A DNA stretch of 64,000 nt from Bacteroidales bacterium (GCA_016926235.1 JAFGOZ010000522.1:49889-113888); one strand, 5' to 3'; positions 46,862 to 56,918 are shown, counted from the stretch's first letter. Made by a program: numbers and translations. Notes: generated from the letters alone by a model not told the origin.

Positions 46862-48988
46862 CTAAATCCCTTTCATCGACAACTGAATCCTTTTCCTGGC
46901 AATATCCACTTCCAAAACCTTCACTTTTACATGTTGATGAAGTGAAACAACATCATTTGGGTTGCTGATGAAACGATCAGCGAGTTGGGATATATGTACA
47001 AGTCCATCCTGTTTGACCCCTATATCAACAAAAGCCCCAAAATTGGTAATATTGGTTACAATACCCGGAACAACCAACCCAACTTTTACGTCTTCAATAC
47101 TTCGTATTGTCTGGTCAAATTCAAAAACTTTGACCTTTCCCCTTGGATCACGTCCCGGCTTTGCCAACTCAGCCATAATGTCTTTAAGGGTTGGAATACC
47201 AATATTTGAACTTACATAATCCTGAATATTGATTTGAGATCTCAAAGCTTCTTTTGCAAGCAGATCAGACACATTACATCCCATGTCTTTGGCCATTTTT
47301 CTTACTACATGGTAAGTTTCAGGATGCACTGCACTGTTATCAAGGGGATTTTCTGCATTATGGATGCGCAAAAACCCGGCACACTGCTCAAATGCTTTGT
47401 CTCCCATACGGGGAACCTTCTTTAATTCTTCCCTTGATTTAATTTCACCGTTTTCCTTGCGGTAATCAACAATATTTTGAGCCAATGTCGGGCCTAATCC
47501 CGAAACATACGTTAACAAATGCTTGCTGGCTGTATTCAGGTTCACTCCTACCATATTTACACAGCTTTCCACAACATGATCAAGACTTTCTTTTAGTTTT
47601 CCCTGATCTACATCATGTTGATATTGCCCCACTCCTATTGATTTTGGATCAATCTTCACAAGTTCGGCCAATGGATCCATTAAGCGGCGGCCTATTGATA
47701 TTGCACCTCTCACAGTTACATCATACTCAGGGAACTCCTCGCGGGCAACTTTTGAAGCTGAATATATGGAAGCTCCGCTCTCATTTACAACAAAAACCTG
47801 CAACTCCCTGTCAAACTTCATATGCTTTATAAAAGACTCCGTTTCACGACTGGCAGTTCCATTACCTATAGATATTGCTTCTATTTTGTAAGCATTAACA
47901 AGTGAAGCTAATTTCTTGGCCGATTGTTTCGTTTCCGATTGTGGTGGATGAGGATAAATCGTCTCGTTATGCAACAGGTTCCCATGCTCATCCAAACAAA
48001 CAACTTTGCAACCAGTCCTGTAACCGGGATCTAAGGCCAAAACCCTTTTCTGGCCTAAAGGAGATGCTAAAAGTAATTGCCGTAAGTTTTCTGCAAACAC
48101 CCGTATTGCTTCCTCATCCGCTTTTTCCTTGGCCATGGCTTTAAATTCGGTTTCAATAGAAGCACCAAGCAATCGTTTATAGCAATCCTTAATAGCAATA
48201 CGAACTTGCTCCGAAACATCAAAATAACCCTTAACAAATAACTCATCTAATATTTCCAGTGCCTTCTCTTCATCAGGTTCAATTGTTACCTTGAGGAATC
48301 CTTCACTCTCCCCTCTTCGCATAGCCAGCATACGATGCGAAGGGCATTTATCCAAAGGTTCTGAAAAGTCAAAATAATCTGTATATTTTACACCTTCAGC
48401 TTCTTTGCCTTTAGCGACCTTTGAGTAAACAAATGCTTTTGATGCAAAAAGATTTCGCATGGCATTTCTTGCCCTTTTATTTTCACTAATCCATTCAGCA
48501 ACTATATCCCTTGCACCCTGAAGAGCTTCTTCTGCTGTTTTTACTTCTTTTGTAATAAATTCCTCTGCCCTGGCAATAATATCAAGTTCCTGTTGCTTCA
48601 TTAGTATCTTAGCAAGTGGCTCCAGACCTTTTCTTTTGGCTTCACTTGCACGTGTTTTCTTTTTAGGTTTATAAGGAAGGTATATATCTTCCAGTTCTGT
48701 GCTATCGTAAGTATTCTCAATTTGTTTCTTCAATTCTTCCGTTAATAAACCCTGCTCCTCAATAGATTTAAGGATTGTGGCTTTACGTTTCTCTATCTCC
48801 TGTAAACGTTTGTAGCCATCGCTAATATCAGTCACCTGTACTTCGTCCAGGCTTCCGGTCATTTCTTTCCTGTATCTGCTGATAAATGGGATAGTAGCAC
48901 CTTCATCAAGCAATTTTATTGTATTTTTAACCTGTTGCTCCGAAATATTGGTGGATTTGGCAATTATTTCAATATGCTTAGTAGTCAT
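46862..48988 (-). CDS. tex: Tex-family transcription accessory protein
   Basis: A 708-residue protein when started at ATG 48988. A TTG 30 nt upstream is less likely, since the ATG follows an AAGGG purine run and gives the usual Tex N-terminus (MTTKHIEIIAKSTNIS). Order: helical N-terminal region with TIPFISRYRKE, YqgF/RuvX-like domain (about 320-450, LALDPGYRTGCK), helix-hairpin-helix region (about 490-570, LNTASKHLLTYVSGLG), and a C-terminal S1 RNA-binding domain (about 635-705, GIVTNITNFGAFVDIGVKQD). Tex binds nucleic acids and affects transcription. It is last in a minus-strand group with ridA and lptD. Confidence 0.95.
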   Translation of the reverse strand: MTTKHIEIIAKSTNISEQQVKNTIKLLDEGATIPFISRYRKEMTGSLDEVQVTDISDGYKRLQEIEKRKATILKSIEEQGLLTEELKKQIENTYDSTELEDIYLPYKPKKKTRASEAKRKGLEPLAKILMKQQELDIIARAEEFITKEVKTAEEALQGARDIVAEWISENKRARNAMRNLFASKAFVYSKVAKGKEAEGVKYTDYFDFSEPLDKCPSHRMLAMRRGESEGFLKVTIEPDEEKALEILDELFVKGYFDVSEQVRIAIKDCYKRLLGASIETEFKAMAKEKADEEAIRVFAENLRQLLLASPLGQKRVLALDPGYRTGCKVVCLDEHGNLLHNETIYPHPPQSETKQSAKKLASLVNAYKIEAISIGNGTASRETESFIKHMKFDRELQVFVVNESGASIYSASKVAREEFPEYDVTVRGAISIGRRLMDPLAELVKIDPKSIGVGQYQHDVDQGKLKESLDHVVESCVNMVGVNLNTASKHLLTYVSGLGPTLAQNIVDYRKENGEIKSREELKKVPRMGDKAFEQCAGFLRIHNAENPLDNSAVHPETYHVVRKMAKDMGCNVSDLLAKEALRSQINIQDYVSSNIGIPTLKDIMAELAKPGRDPRGKVKVFEFDQTIRSIEDVKVGLVVPGIVTNITNFGAFVDIGVKQDGLVHISQLADRFISNPNDVVSLHQHVKVKVLEVDIARKRIQLSMKGI

Positions 48989-49021
48989 AAGTACCCTTAA
49001 ATCAAATTTGTATATCAAAAT

Positions 49022-49399
49022 TTATTTTACTGCAATGGCATCAATCTCAATTTTTACTCCCAGAGGAAGGTCTTTAACAGCAAATGTAGCCCTGGTTGGT
49101 GAGTTGTCAGAAAAATAACAGGCGTAAATCTCATTCATAGATTTAAAATCCGCAATATCCGTGAGCAAACACGTTGTTTTTACAACATCCTTCAATGTAT
49201 AACCTGCTTCCTTAAGAATGGCTTCCAGGTTTTTCAGCACTTGTTTTGTCTGCCCCTGGATATCAAGGCTTTCAACCTTGCCAGTAGTTGGATCAATAGG
49301 GATCTGACCTGAAATAAAAAGCATCCCCTTAACTTCCACAGCCTGGTTATAGGGTCCAATTGCTTGTGGTGCATCCGAAGTTGATATAATTTTCTTCAT
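49022..49399 (-). CDS. ridA: RidA-family reactive intermediate deaminase
   Basis: A 125-residue protein matching the Rid/YjgF family along its full length: IGPYNQAV start, LFISGQIPIDP, the conserved Arg in PTRATFAV and the Glu in IEIDAIAV, both in the trimer active site. It hydrolyses 2-aminoacrylate and related enamines or imines formed by pyridoxal-phosphate enzymes. It lies 18 nt after lptD and 33 nt before tex on the same strand. Confidence 0.95.
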   Translation of the reverse strand: MKKIISTSDAPQAIGPYNQAVEVKGMLFISGQIPIDPTTGKVESLDIQGQTKQVLKNLEAILKEAGYTLKDVVKTTCLLTDIADFKSMNEIYACYFSDNSPTRATFAVKDLPLGVKIEIDAIAVK

Positions 49400-49417
49400 G
49401 CCTGTTTTTTCAAATTT

Positions 49418-52141
49418 TTACTCTGCCCTGTCGTACCAGCTTTGTTTTTTCTCGTACTTCAAATCGCGAAGTATAGCTGTCTTGATATTAATCATAAAGT
49501 TATAATTCTGCCTGTATCCAAAAGGCACTACGCTAAATCGCATCTCCCAACAATGGAGGTCCCTGAAAATATTAAAACTGGTATATGTAAAATCCTTAGC
49601 TACAATATCATAACCTGATCTAAAGCCTATTTTCCATTTAGGTGTAAGGCTCAGGTTACCTGAGAAAGTTAATGACTGTGTTATTTTCTCAGTTGTAACA
49701 TCATAGGGCTTCGAGTAATTATATGAATAATCAATTCTGAAATCCCATGGAATATTAAAATCCACATAATCATTGTATACATTCTCTTCTGTAATTCCTT
49801 CATCAATGGGTTCAACACCCTCTTCTCCTGCGGGTTTATTCGAATCAGGAGTTGATTTTTTTTGTTTTGATTTAAAAGAAGTACCCAGGGTAAGAGAAGC
49901 ACTTGTTAATCTTAAGGTTCGGAATGGATATGGAGTAAGGATTTTAAATGATTTTGAATCCGGAACTCTATAATATTGATAATGATTAAAATTACCTCTC
50001 AGGCGCACATTCAATTTGTTATTGAAGTAGCTGTTACTGGCAGTTGCATTTATATCAGACCATTGGGTCGTTTCTTTTTTATTCGCAAAAGGGTTATAAC
50101 TCATTGTAAAATCAAGCACATCCAATAATTTAACTTTCTTCTCATCCTGCGCTGTATCCTTTGGTGTACGCACTTTCATTTCAAAATTATTACGCAGGCT
50201 AAAGGACACACTTCCTGAACGCCCTGGTGCCAAAGGTGTGCCATAAATATAACCCTCATAAATAGAATATTCCCTTGCAATATGCCTATTTGTTTGAACA
50301 TCATCATATACAAGAGAATCATAATATAATGATTTAGGAATCAAACCCATTTTATTAATATCCGGTGTAAAACTAAACCGGGCTGAAGGTTTCATTACAT
50401 GTCTTACAGCAATTAACTTAGAGTTAGGATTTATCGGTTGATACATCCCGTAAACTGTAGGATCTACGGAAAGAGAAATAGAAGGGATAACTGCATGAGC
50501 ATAGTTCAATCCGGGAATTATGGTATCCACTACCCTTCCCCTGGTATTATCTTCAGGATCTACATAATCTGCATCGTAATACTTAAGCGTACGGCTACCA
50601 TATATTACACCTTTGTAACTAAGACTGGGAGATAAATTACAAAACTTTAAAAATTTAAAATTTGTGCTGAAGGGCACCCCATGGCTGTATCCATACTTCA
50701 TATCATCAAACATTGCATCTGTAAACACAATAGAGTCATATGTACTAATACGGTTCTCAAAGTTTGATGAATAACTTAATTGTAATTGTTCATACCACTT
50801 GGGTTTACCAACCGACTTTTTACTCTTGAACGGATAAATTCTGTTCATGCGGAATGAGGCACTTGGCAATATCATATCTACTTGTTCGGTAGTGCTGTTT
50901 TGTGTATAATTAGCATTTACATCCAGGAAAAAAGGCGTTCCTAACCAATTTTTTGAATAAGAAATACTTGAGTTTTTTGTATTAGTTAAATAATCCTGCG
51001 TGCTATAACTATTATTTCGATCATAAGAAGATGAGCTGACGTTTACATTGGCATTAAAATTACTGGAAGGATTTGCCTTTTGATCTTGTCTGTGTACCCA
51101 TGTAACCCTGTAATCTTTTTTCTCATAGTAATCAGGTAGCCCTTTGTCTCCGTATACATTCTTATTAAAATTACCTTCAAAGTTACCGCTGAACTTATAC
51201 CTTTTTACATATCTTGTCTGGCTTCTGGCACCCCAGCTACCCATCGAATATACGTCAAAAGTAATCTGAAAATCCATATAATCATTAATAGGCATATACC
51301 ATCCTCCGTGACGAAGATAAAATCCCCGCACTTTTTCTTCACCGTACGAAGGAATTAAAATCCCTGCTTTACTTTTCTTTGTATTAGGGAAAAACCCGAA
51401 AGGTATACCAAGAAAATATAAAGGGACATCCGCTACCACCAGATACGCAGGCCCTGACACAATCTTATCGTCAGGGATTACTTTAGCCTTGGTCATTGCA
51501 ATATAAAAATGAGGGTGTTCCAGATCACACGTAGTATACTTACCATCTTTAACATGTATAGTACCATCTGCTTGCTTTTTAGTGACTCCGGCATGCAGAT
51601 AACCACCTTCCTGGGGGCTAATTGCATGTTTAATGATTCCTTTTTTGGTTTTAAAATTATACCTTAGATTCTCTGCATCAAAAGACTGACCTCCGTCTTT
51701 AAAGGCAGGCTTGCCATAAGGTACGCCCACTGTATCAAGCTTTCCTTCAGCATACACTTCGTTATTGGCCATATCAAATTCAATGTATGCTGCATCCAAC
51801 TGAATGTCTTTATAAATGACCTGAGCGTCCTTGTGTAAATAAATAGTCTTATTAGTGAGATCTATGATCAGCGTATCAGCAGATTTGTAATCAACCTTGG
51901 CATCCACTGCATCTTCTTTTTTTCTGGGACCATGTATATTTATGGTATCATGCAAAGTAGTATCAATAAAAGCAATTGAATCCAATGCTATATTCCCATT
52001 CCCCATGGTATCAGTTAATATTTCGTAATAATCTGCTTCACTTGAATCAATCTCAGGAACATATTCCTGTGCATGTAACTCAAGGACAGTTATTAACAAT
52101 AAACACTGAATAAAAAGCCTTTTAATGAATGCTAATTGCAA
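49418..52141 (-). CDS. lptD: LPS-assembly outer-membrane protein LptD family
   Basis: A 907-residue outer-membrane protein: signal peptide (1-24, cut after LHA), an acidic linker, an OstA/LptA-like periplasmic domain (about 75-240, with KTIYLHKDAQVIYKDIQLDAAYIEFD), and a large beta-barrel (about 250-890) with an IPFGFFPNTKKSKAGILIPSYG segment typical of Bacteroidota LptD. It inserts lipopolysaccharide into the outer leaflet with LptE. It lacks a terminal Phe but ends in a charged tail. It is divergent from the amidase gene, with overlapping promoters. Confidence 0.88.
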   Translation of the reverse strand: MQLAFIKRLFIQCLLLITVLELHAQEYVPEIDSSEADYYEILTDTMGNGNIALDSIAFIDTTLHDTINIHGPRKKEDAVDAKVDYKSADTLIIDLTNKTIYLHKDAQVIYKDIQLDAAYIEFDMANNEVYAEGKLDTVGVPYGKPAFKDGGQSFDAENLRYNFKTKKGIIKHAISPQEGGYLHAGVTKKQADGTIHVKDGKYTTCDLEHPHFYIAMTKAKVIPDDKIVSGPAYLVVADVPLYFLGIPFGFFPNTKKSKAGILIPSYGEEKVRGFYLRHGGWYMPINDYMDFQITFDVYSMGSWGARSQTRYVKRYKFSGNFEGNFNKNVYGDKGLPDYYEKKDYRVTWVHRQDQKANPSSNFNANVNVSSSSYDRNNSYSTQDYLTNTKNSSISYSKNWLGTPFFLDVNANYTQNSTTEQVDMILPSASFRMNRIYPFKSKKSVGKPKWYEQLQLSYSSNFENRISTYDSIVFTDAMFDDMKYGYSHGVPFSTNFKFLKFCNLSPSLSYKGVIYGSRTLKYYDADYVDPEDNTRGRVVDTIIPGLNYAHAVIPSISLSVDPTVYGMYQPINPNSKLIAVRHVMKPSARFSFTPDINKMGLIPKSLYYDSLVYDDVQTNRHIAREYSIYEGYIYGTPLAPGRSGSVSFSLRNNFEMKVRTPKDTAQDEKKVKLLDVLDFTMSYNPFANKKETTQWSDINATASNSYFNNKLNVRLRGNFNHYQYYRVPDSKSFKILTPYPFRTLRLTSASLTLGTSFKSKQKKSTPDSNKPAGEEGVEPIDEGITEENVYNDYVDFNIPWDFRIDYSYNYSKPYDVTTEKITQSLTFSGNLSLTPKWKIGFRSGYDIVAKDFTYTSFNIFRDLHCWEMRFSVVPFGYRQNYNFMINIKTAILRDLKYEKKQSWYDRAE

Positions 52142-52152
52142 TTTATATATAC

Positions 52153-52160
52153 TATTTTTG
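52153..52160 (+). promoter_or_regulatory. -7 promoter box of the amidase gene
   Basis: TATTTTTG matches TAnnTTTG, 59 nt before the amidase ATG at 52220. It lies nearer to lptD than the lptD promoter does, so the two promoters point towards each other. Confidence 0.5.
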
Positions 52161-52188
52161 TAAATACTTAGTTAAAAAAATCAAGCGT

Positions 52189-52196
52189 CAAAGCTA
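52189..52196 (-). promoter_or_regulatory. -7 promoter box of lptD
   Basis: On the minus strand the octamer is TAGCTTTG, matching TAnnTTTG, 47 nt before the lptD ATG at 52141. The predicted start near 52182 would make the lptD leader overlap the 5' end of the amidase transcript. Confidence 0.5.
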
Positions 52197-52219
52197 ATCA
52201 AAAAAATAAATAGCATAAA

Positions 52220-53386
52220 ATGTTTAATTGCTTTAAAGCTAATTTATATCAACAAAAACGATACCAATGGTATCTTATGATATTATTTATCATTTTTTTT
52301 ATTAATTCTTTTGCACAATCAGATGCAAAGATTAGCAAAAGCACGATATCCACAATTGTTATAGATCCTGGACATGGAGGTAAAGATCCGGGTGCTTTGG
52401 GGAAAACCACACAAGAAAAAGATATTGTTTTGGCCATTGGATTAAAATTAGGCGAGTTAATAGCCGAAGATTTTCCTGAAATCAGATTAATATATACCCG
52501 TGATACAGATATTTTTATTCCTCTTGATGAACGGGCAAACATAGCCAATAAAAATCATGCTGATCTTTTTATTTCCATTCATGCAAACAGTATCAGTACT
52601 TCTACTTCAAGTGGAGCAGAGACATATGTATTAGGTTTGCATCGTGCAGAAGACAACCTGGAAGTAGCAAAACGAGAGAACTCCGTTATTCTGCTTGAAG
52701 AAGATTATATGACAAAATATGAAGGATTTGATCCAAATTCTCCTGAATCGTATATTATCTTTTCTCTAATGCAAAATGTTTTTTTTGAGCAAAGCATTAA
52801 TTTTGGTTCATATGTTCAGGACGAACTGAAAAGTACGGCAGAAAGAAAGAACAGGGGGGTAAAACAAGCCGGGTTTCTTGTCCTGGCAAGGACAACTATG
52901 CCTGGAGCACTTATTGAAACCGGTTTTGTCTCAAACCAGGATGAAGAAAAATACCTCGCATCGAAAGAAGGCCAGGAAAAAATTGCAAAATCCATATTTA
53001 CTGCATTTGTTGAATATAAAAAAGCTATTGATAATATGAGTAGTTTTTCAATTGACCAGACTTGTTTAGATAAACCGCCTGTTGTTGAAGAAAACCCGAA
53101 AGATCCTATTCCTCCTGATAATAATGGAATCCGTTTTAAAGTACAAATTAATGCCTCAAAATCTGAAATACCTCTTAATTCCGAATATTTCAAAGGATTA
53201 AAAGATATTGAGGTATTTTTTGTAGGAGAGATATACAAATATGCAGTAGGCACTGCTTATTCATACGCCGACATTCTGGAATACAGTAAGCAAGTAAAAA
53301 CTATATTTCCTGATGCGTTTATTATTGCACTGAAAAACAATGAAATAATACCTGTACATAAGGCACTCAAAGAATTACAAAACTAA
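52220..53386 (+). CDS. N-acetylmuramoyl-L-alanine amidase (Amidase_3)
   Basis: A 388-residue protein with a signal peptide (hydrophobic MILFIIFFINSFA, residues 20-32). The Amidase_3 zinc site is complete: His in DPGHGG, Glu in QEKD, His in SIHANS and the catalytic Glu in LIETGF. The C-terminal part (about 300-388, RFKVQINASK start) looks like a SPOR-type domain that would bind septal peptidoglycan. It cuts the bond between MurNAc and the stem peptide during cell separation. The mlaD-like gene starts 14 nt after it, so the two are cotranscribed. Confidence 0.93.
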   Translation: MFNCFKANLYQQKRYQWYLMILFIIFFINSFAQSDAKISKSTISTIVIDPGHGGKDPGALGKTTQEKDIVLAIGLKLGELIAEDFPEIRLIYTRDTDIFIPLDERANIANKNHADLFISIHANSISTSTSSGAETYVLGLHRAEDNLEVAKRENSVILLEEDYMTKYEGFDPNSPESYIIFSLMQNVFFEQSINFGSYVQDELKSTAERKNRGVKQAGFLVLARTTMPGALIETGFVSNQDEEKYLASKEGQEKIAKSIFTAFVEYKKAIDNMSSFSIDQTCLDKPPVVEENPKDPIPPDNNGIRFKVQINASKSEIPLNSEYFKGLKDIEVFFVGEIYKYAVGTAYSYADILEYSKQVKTIFPDAFIIALKNNEIIPVHKALKELQN

Positions 53387-53400
53387 ATACTAAAATAATA

Positions 53401-54324
53401 ATGAAAATTTCGAGGGAAGTTAAAATTGGTGTAGTAGGAATAATAACAATTGCACTCTTTTTATGGGGTTTAAATTTTTTAAAAGGTAAAAATGTATTTA
53501 AGTCTGCCAAATACTATTATGCTGTATATGATGATATTATTGGGCTAAAAGATGCGCATTCAGTATATTTAAGAGGATTTAAAGTGGGACAGGTAAGTGA
53601 TATTTTGATAATGAAAGATAGTGCACGAAGCATTATAGTTGAATTTTTCATTGAAGAGGATCTTGATATACCTTTAAACTCAGTTATCAAGATAGTTCCA
53701 GACGGATTTATGGGTGTTATGGCTCTTGATCTTTTACTTTCTAATAATGACACAATACTAAAATCGGGAGATACATTGACCAGTGCAATAGAAACATCTA
53801 TAATGGACCAACTTGCACCAATAAAAAATAAAGTTGACACTGCAATAAGCACTATTGACTCTGTGTTAGGTGCTGTTAACAGTATTCTGGATGCAGAAAC
53901 CCAAAAGAACCTGAAAGAAAGTATTAAAAATTTGAAGGATTTCTCAGCCAGCCTGAATGATAATAACAGCAAATTCAATAAAATGCTGGCAAATATTGAG
54001 TCCATTACTTCAAATATTAAAAACCACAATGAAGAAATATCCAAAATTATTTCGAATCTATCGGATGTTTCAGATTCGCTTGCACAAGCTGATATTAAGC
54101 AAACCATAGATAAAAGTTATGAAGCTCTCGCCCAAACCCAGGAAATTGTAGATAAAATAAACCGTGGGGAAGGCTCTATTGGAATGCTTATTAATAATGA
54201 TACATTATATAATAACATAGAAAGTGCCTCACTTAACCTTGATAAATTGTTAATTGACCTTAGAGAACATCCAAAAAAGTATGTTCATTTTTCAATTTTT
54301 GGACGAAAAGAAACTTCAAAATAA
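53401..54324 (+). CDS. MCE/MlaD-family lipid transport protein
   Basis: A 307-residue protein: a short N-terminal membrane anchor (residues 9-27, IGVVGIITIALFLWGLNFL), one MCE domain (about 36-115, with DDIIGLKDAHSVYLRGFKVG), and a long helical region (about 140-290) rich in Ser, Asn and Lys. It belongs to the substrate-binding parts of ABC phospholipid transporters (MlaD), which form hexamers between the two membranes. The ATPase and permease genes are not in this window. It is downstream of the amidase gene, an arrangement seen in other Bacteroidota. Confidence 0.88.
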   Translation: MKISREVKIGVVGIITIALFLWGLNFLKGKNVFKSAKYYYAVYDDIIGLKDAHSVYLRGFKVGQVSDILIMKDSARSIIVEFFIEEDLDIPLNSVIKIVPDGFMGVMALDLLLSNNDTILKSGDTLTSAIETSIMDQLAPIKNKVDTAISTIDSVLGAVNSILDAETQKNLKESIKNLKDFSASLNDNNSKFNKMLANIESITSNIKNHNEEISKIISNLSDVSDSLAQADIKQTIDKSYEALAQTQEIVDKINRGEGSIGMLINNDTLYNNIESASLNLDKLLIDLREHPKKYVHFSIFGRKETSK

Positions 54325-54578
54325 ATATTAACAATTTCAGTTTTGCTAAACTTTTAATTAATAATAACTTAAGACTCGTCATTTTTAACTAATTGATTAT
54401 CAGGATTTAAAAAAATATTTTTTTTTTTTGACTTTTAAACAATTGAATATAAAAATGATATAGTAATCTTGAAAAAATCAAGTGGATTTCGATTTTTTTT
54501 TTTGTTTTTTTTTCACAATCTTAGCTAACGAAAACAAAAAACCTATAATTTTTATAAACCATTAATAATCAACTAAGG

Positions 54579-56009
54579 ATGTCGAAACACTCAGAAGTTT
54601 GGAACAATTGTCTTAAAATAATCAAAGATAATGTTCCTTCTATTAGCTTCAGAACATGGTTCGAGCCAATTGTACCCTTAAAGTTAGAAGACAAAACCCT
54701 TACCATCCAAGTTCCTAGCCCGTTTTTCTATGAATATCTTGAAGAACAATACATCGACTTACTTCGAAAAACAATAAGGAAAGAACTCGGCTATGAAGCA
54801 AAACTTGAGTACAATGTAGTTATGGAGAATAATACGGCAGCAAATAACAAACCTTACACCGTAAAGTTCCCTACAAAAAACAAAGTAGCCATTAAAAACA
54901 AACCACTTGCTGTTCCTTTAAGTAACGAAGAACAAACAGCAATAAAGAATCCCTTCATTATACCTGGCTTAAAGAAACTTAATATAGACCCGCGTCTAAA
55001 TCCGGATTATAATTTCACAAATTTTGTAGAAGGTGAATGTAACAGACTTGCACGTTCTGCAGGATTTGCCGTAGGAAATAACCCTGGTGGCACAGCTTTC
55101 AATCCATTATTAATATATGGAGACTCCGGATTAGGAAAAACACACCTTGCCCAGGCTATTGGCATCGAAGTAAAAGAAAAATTTCCTGAAAAGACGGTAC
55201 TTTATGTTAATGCAAACAAATTTCAAACCCAATTTGTAGATTCAATACGCAATAACAATAAAAATGACTTCCTGCATTTTTACCAGATGATTGACGTTCT
55301 TATTATTGATGATGTGCATGAATTTGCCGGAAAAGAAAAAACCCAGGATATTTTCTTTCATATCTTCAACCATTTACACCAATCAGGAAAACAATTAGTG
55401 TTAACATCAGATAAGCCTCCTGTAGAACTACAGGGACTTGAACAACGTCTGCTTTCACGTTTTAAATGGGGTTTATCCGCAGACCTGCAAACACCCGATT
55501 TTGAAACCCGGGTTGCCATCCTTCATAAAAAAATATACAATGACGGTATTGAGATACCACAGGAAGTTATTGAATATATAGCTACACACATTACCAATAA
55601 TGTTCGGGAACTCGAAGGCGCACTTATTTCCTTACTTGCACAATCTACTCTTAACAAAAAGGAAATAACGCTTGACCTTGCCCGTCAAATGATTGATAAG
55701 CTAATTAAGAATTCTAAACGGGAGATTTCTATTGAGTATATACAAAAAGTAGTTTGTAATTATTTCAATATACCTGTAGAAATGCTTCAGTCAAAGACCA
55801 GAAAAAGAGAAATTGTCCAGGCACGCCAGGTGGCCATGTATTTTTCCAAAGGCTTAACAAAAGCCTCTTTAGCAACTATAGGTTCTCAGATTGGAGGGAA
55901 AGACCATGCAACTGTTCTACATGCATGCAAAACAGTTAACAATCTTGCCGACACCGACAAAACCTTCAGGTTGCAAATTGATGAAATTGAAAAGAAGCTT
56001 AAAATATAG
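54579..56009 (+). CDS. dnaA: Chromosomal replication initiator DnaA
   Basis: A 476-residue protein. Domain I (1-90) binds helicase partners, a linker follows (about 95-140), the AAA+ domain has Walker A GDSGLGKTH near 181-189 and Walker B VLIIDDVHE, and domain IV (about 385-476) carries the DnaA-box helix-turn-helix with GGKDHATVLHA near 437-447. It opens the origin and loads DnaB. The 254-nt region upstream has long T runs but no cluster of consensus DnaA boxes, so the origin may lie elsewhere, as often in Bacteroidota. A strong terminator follows. Confidence 0.97.
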   Translation: MSKHSEVWNNCLKIIKDNVPSISFRTWFEPIVPLKLEDKTLTIQVPSPFFYEYLEEQYIDLLRKTIRKELGYEAKLEYNVVMENNTAANNKPYTVKFPTKNKVAIKNKPLAVPLSNEEQTAIKNPFIIPGLKKLNIDPRLNPDYNFTNFVEGECNRLARSAGFAVGNNPGGTAFNPLLIYGDSGLGKTHLAQAIGIEVKEKFPEKTVLYVNANKFQTQFVDSIRNNNKNDFLHFYQMIDVLIIDDVHEFAGKEKTQDIFFHIFNHLHQSGKQLVLTSDKPPVELQGLEQRLLSRFKWGLSADLQTPDFETRVAILHKKIYNDGIEIPQEVIEYIATHITNNVRELEGALISLLAQSTLNKKEITLDLARQMIDKLIKNSKREISIEYIQKVVCNYFNIPVEMLQSKTRKREIVQARQVAMYFSKGLTKASLATIGSQIGGKDHATVLHACKTVNNLADTDKTFRLQIDEIEKKLKI

Positions 56010-56010
56010 A

Positions 56011-56042
56011 AAACAGGTTCCTATGGAACCTGTTTTTTTTTA
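56011..56042 (+). terminator. Terminator of dnaA
   Basis: AACAGGTTCC (56012-56021) pairs with GGAACCTGTT (56025-56034) around a 3-base loop, followed by a run of T. This is a strong rho-independent terminator directly after dnaA. Confidence 0.9.
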
Positions 56043-56053
56043 ATATTTAAAAT

Positions 56054-56917
56054 ATGATCTATTTACTATTCAGCATTCTTTCATCTACGGCCATCTTCAT
56101 CATCTTTAAATTAATTGATAACAAACATCTCAATATTTTCAACATCATAGTAATAAATTATTTCATGGCTTCCCTCCTTGGTTTTATAGTTCAAGGATGG
56201 AATTCCATGACAATAGGTTTTAGAAACACGAATTGGTTAGGGTTTGCCGTCATCATTGGTATTTTATTTATTACCATGTTTTATATCCTTGGTATGTCTT
56301 CACAAAAAGCAGGAGTGACTAAAACTACCATTTCAGCAAAACTATCGGTTATTATACCTATTGTTTTTTCTTTACTTATAGACCCTGAAGATAATTTAAA
56401 CATTATTAAAACCATTGGAATTATTATTGCCATTATTTCAATTACCTTAACTATTTATAAACGCAAAGCAGACAGAAACGAAAAAAGAGCTATCCTATTG
56501 CCTGTGGTTTTGTTTATTGGTATGGGAATAGTTGATTCACTGGTAAAATTCTCACAATCAAAACTTATACAGCCCGGATCCATTTCTTTTTTTACCGCAA
56601 TTCTTTTTTTAATATCAGGAGTAGCCGGACTTATCATTTGTATAATTTCCAGAAAACCTATAAAATCACTATTAAGTAAAGAAAACTTCATTTGGGGTTT
56701 TTTTCTCGGAATTGTTAATTTCGGTTCTATTTTTTTACTGTTAAAAGCGTTAAACTCTGACATGGAGAGTTCAATAATATTCGGTATTAATAATATGGGG
56801 ATAGTATTACTATGTACCCTGGCAGGTGTTTTCTTTTTTAAAGAAAAAACCACAATACTTAATAAAATCGGAATTATATTGTCATTTGCGGCAATTTTTA
56901 TTTTGTCATATGCATAG
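56054..56917 (+). CDS. EamA/DMT-family membrane transporter
   Basis: A 287-residue integral membrane protein with about ten hydrophobic helices in two five-helix halves, the DMT/EamA layout (for example LLFSILSSTAIFIIF, ASLLGFIVQG, VVLFIGMGIVDSLVKFS, IGIILSFAAIFILSY at the C-terminus). Members export or import small metabolites such as amino acids and nucleobases; the substrate here is not identifiable. It comes first in a group with a YigZ-family gene and pyrBI. A link to pyrimidine metabolism would be speculation. Confidence 0.85.
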   Translation: MIYLLFSILSSTAIFIIFKLIDNKHLNIFNIIVINYFMASLLGFIVQGWNSMTIGFRNTNWLGFAVIIGILFITMFYILGMSSQKAGVTKTTISAKLSVIIPIVFSLLIDPEDNLNIIKTIGIIIAIISITLTIYKRKADRNEKRAILLPVVLFIGMGIVDSLVKFSQSKLIQPGSISFFTAILFLISGVAGLIICIISRKPIKSLLSKENFIWGFFLGIVNFGSIFLLLKALNSDMESSIIFGINNMGIVLLCTLAGVFFFKEKTTILNKIGIILSFAAIFILSYA

Positions 56918-56918
56918 T

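Noticed and set aside
48989..49018. Upstream TTG start for tex
   Set aside because: The ATG at 48988 has a better upstream purine run and gives the family's usual N-terminus.
56826..56918. Longer N-terminus for the YigZ-family protein
   Set aside because: It would be encoded inside the transporter gene in another frame, and the family fold begins after the ATG at 56919.
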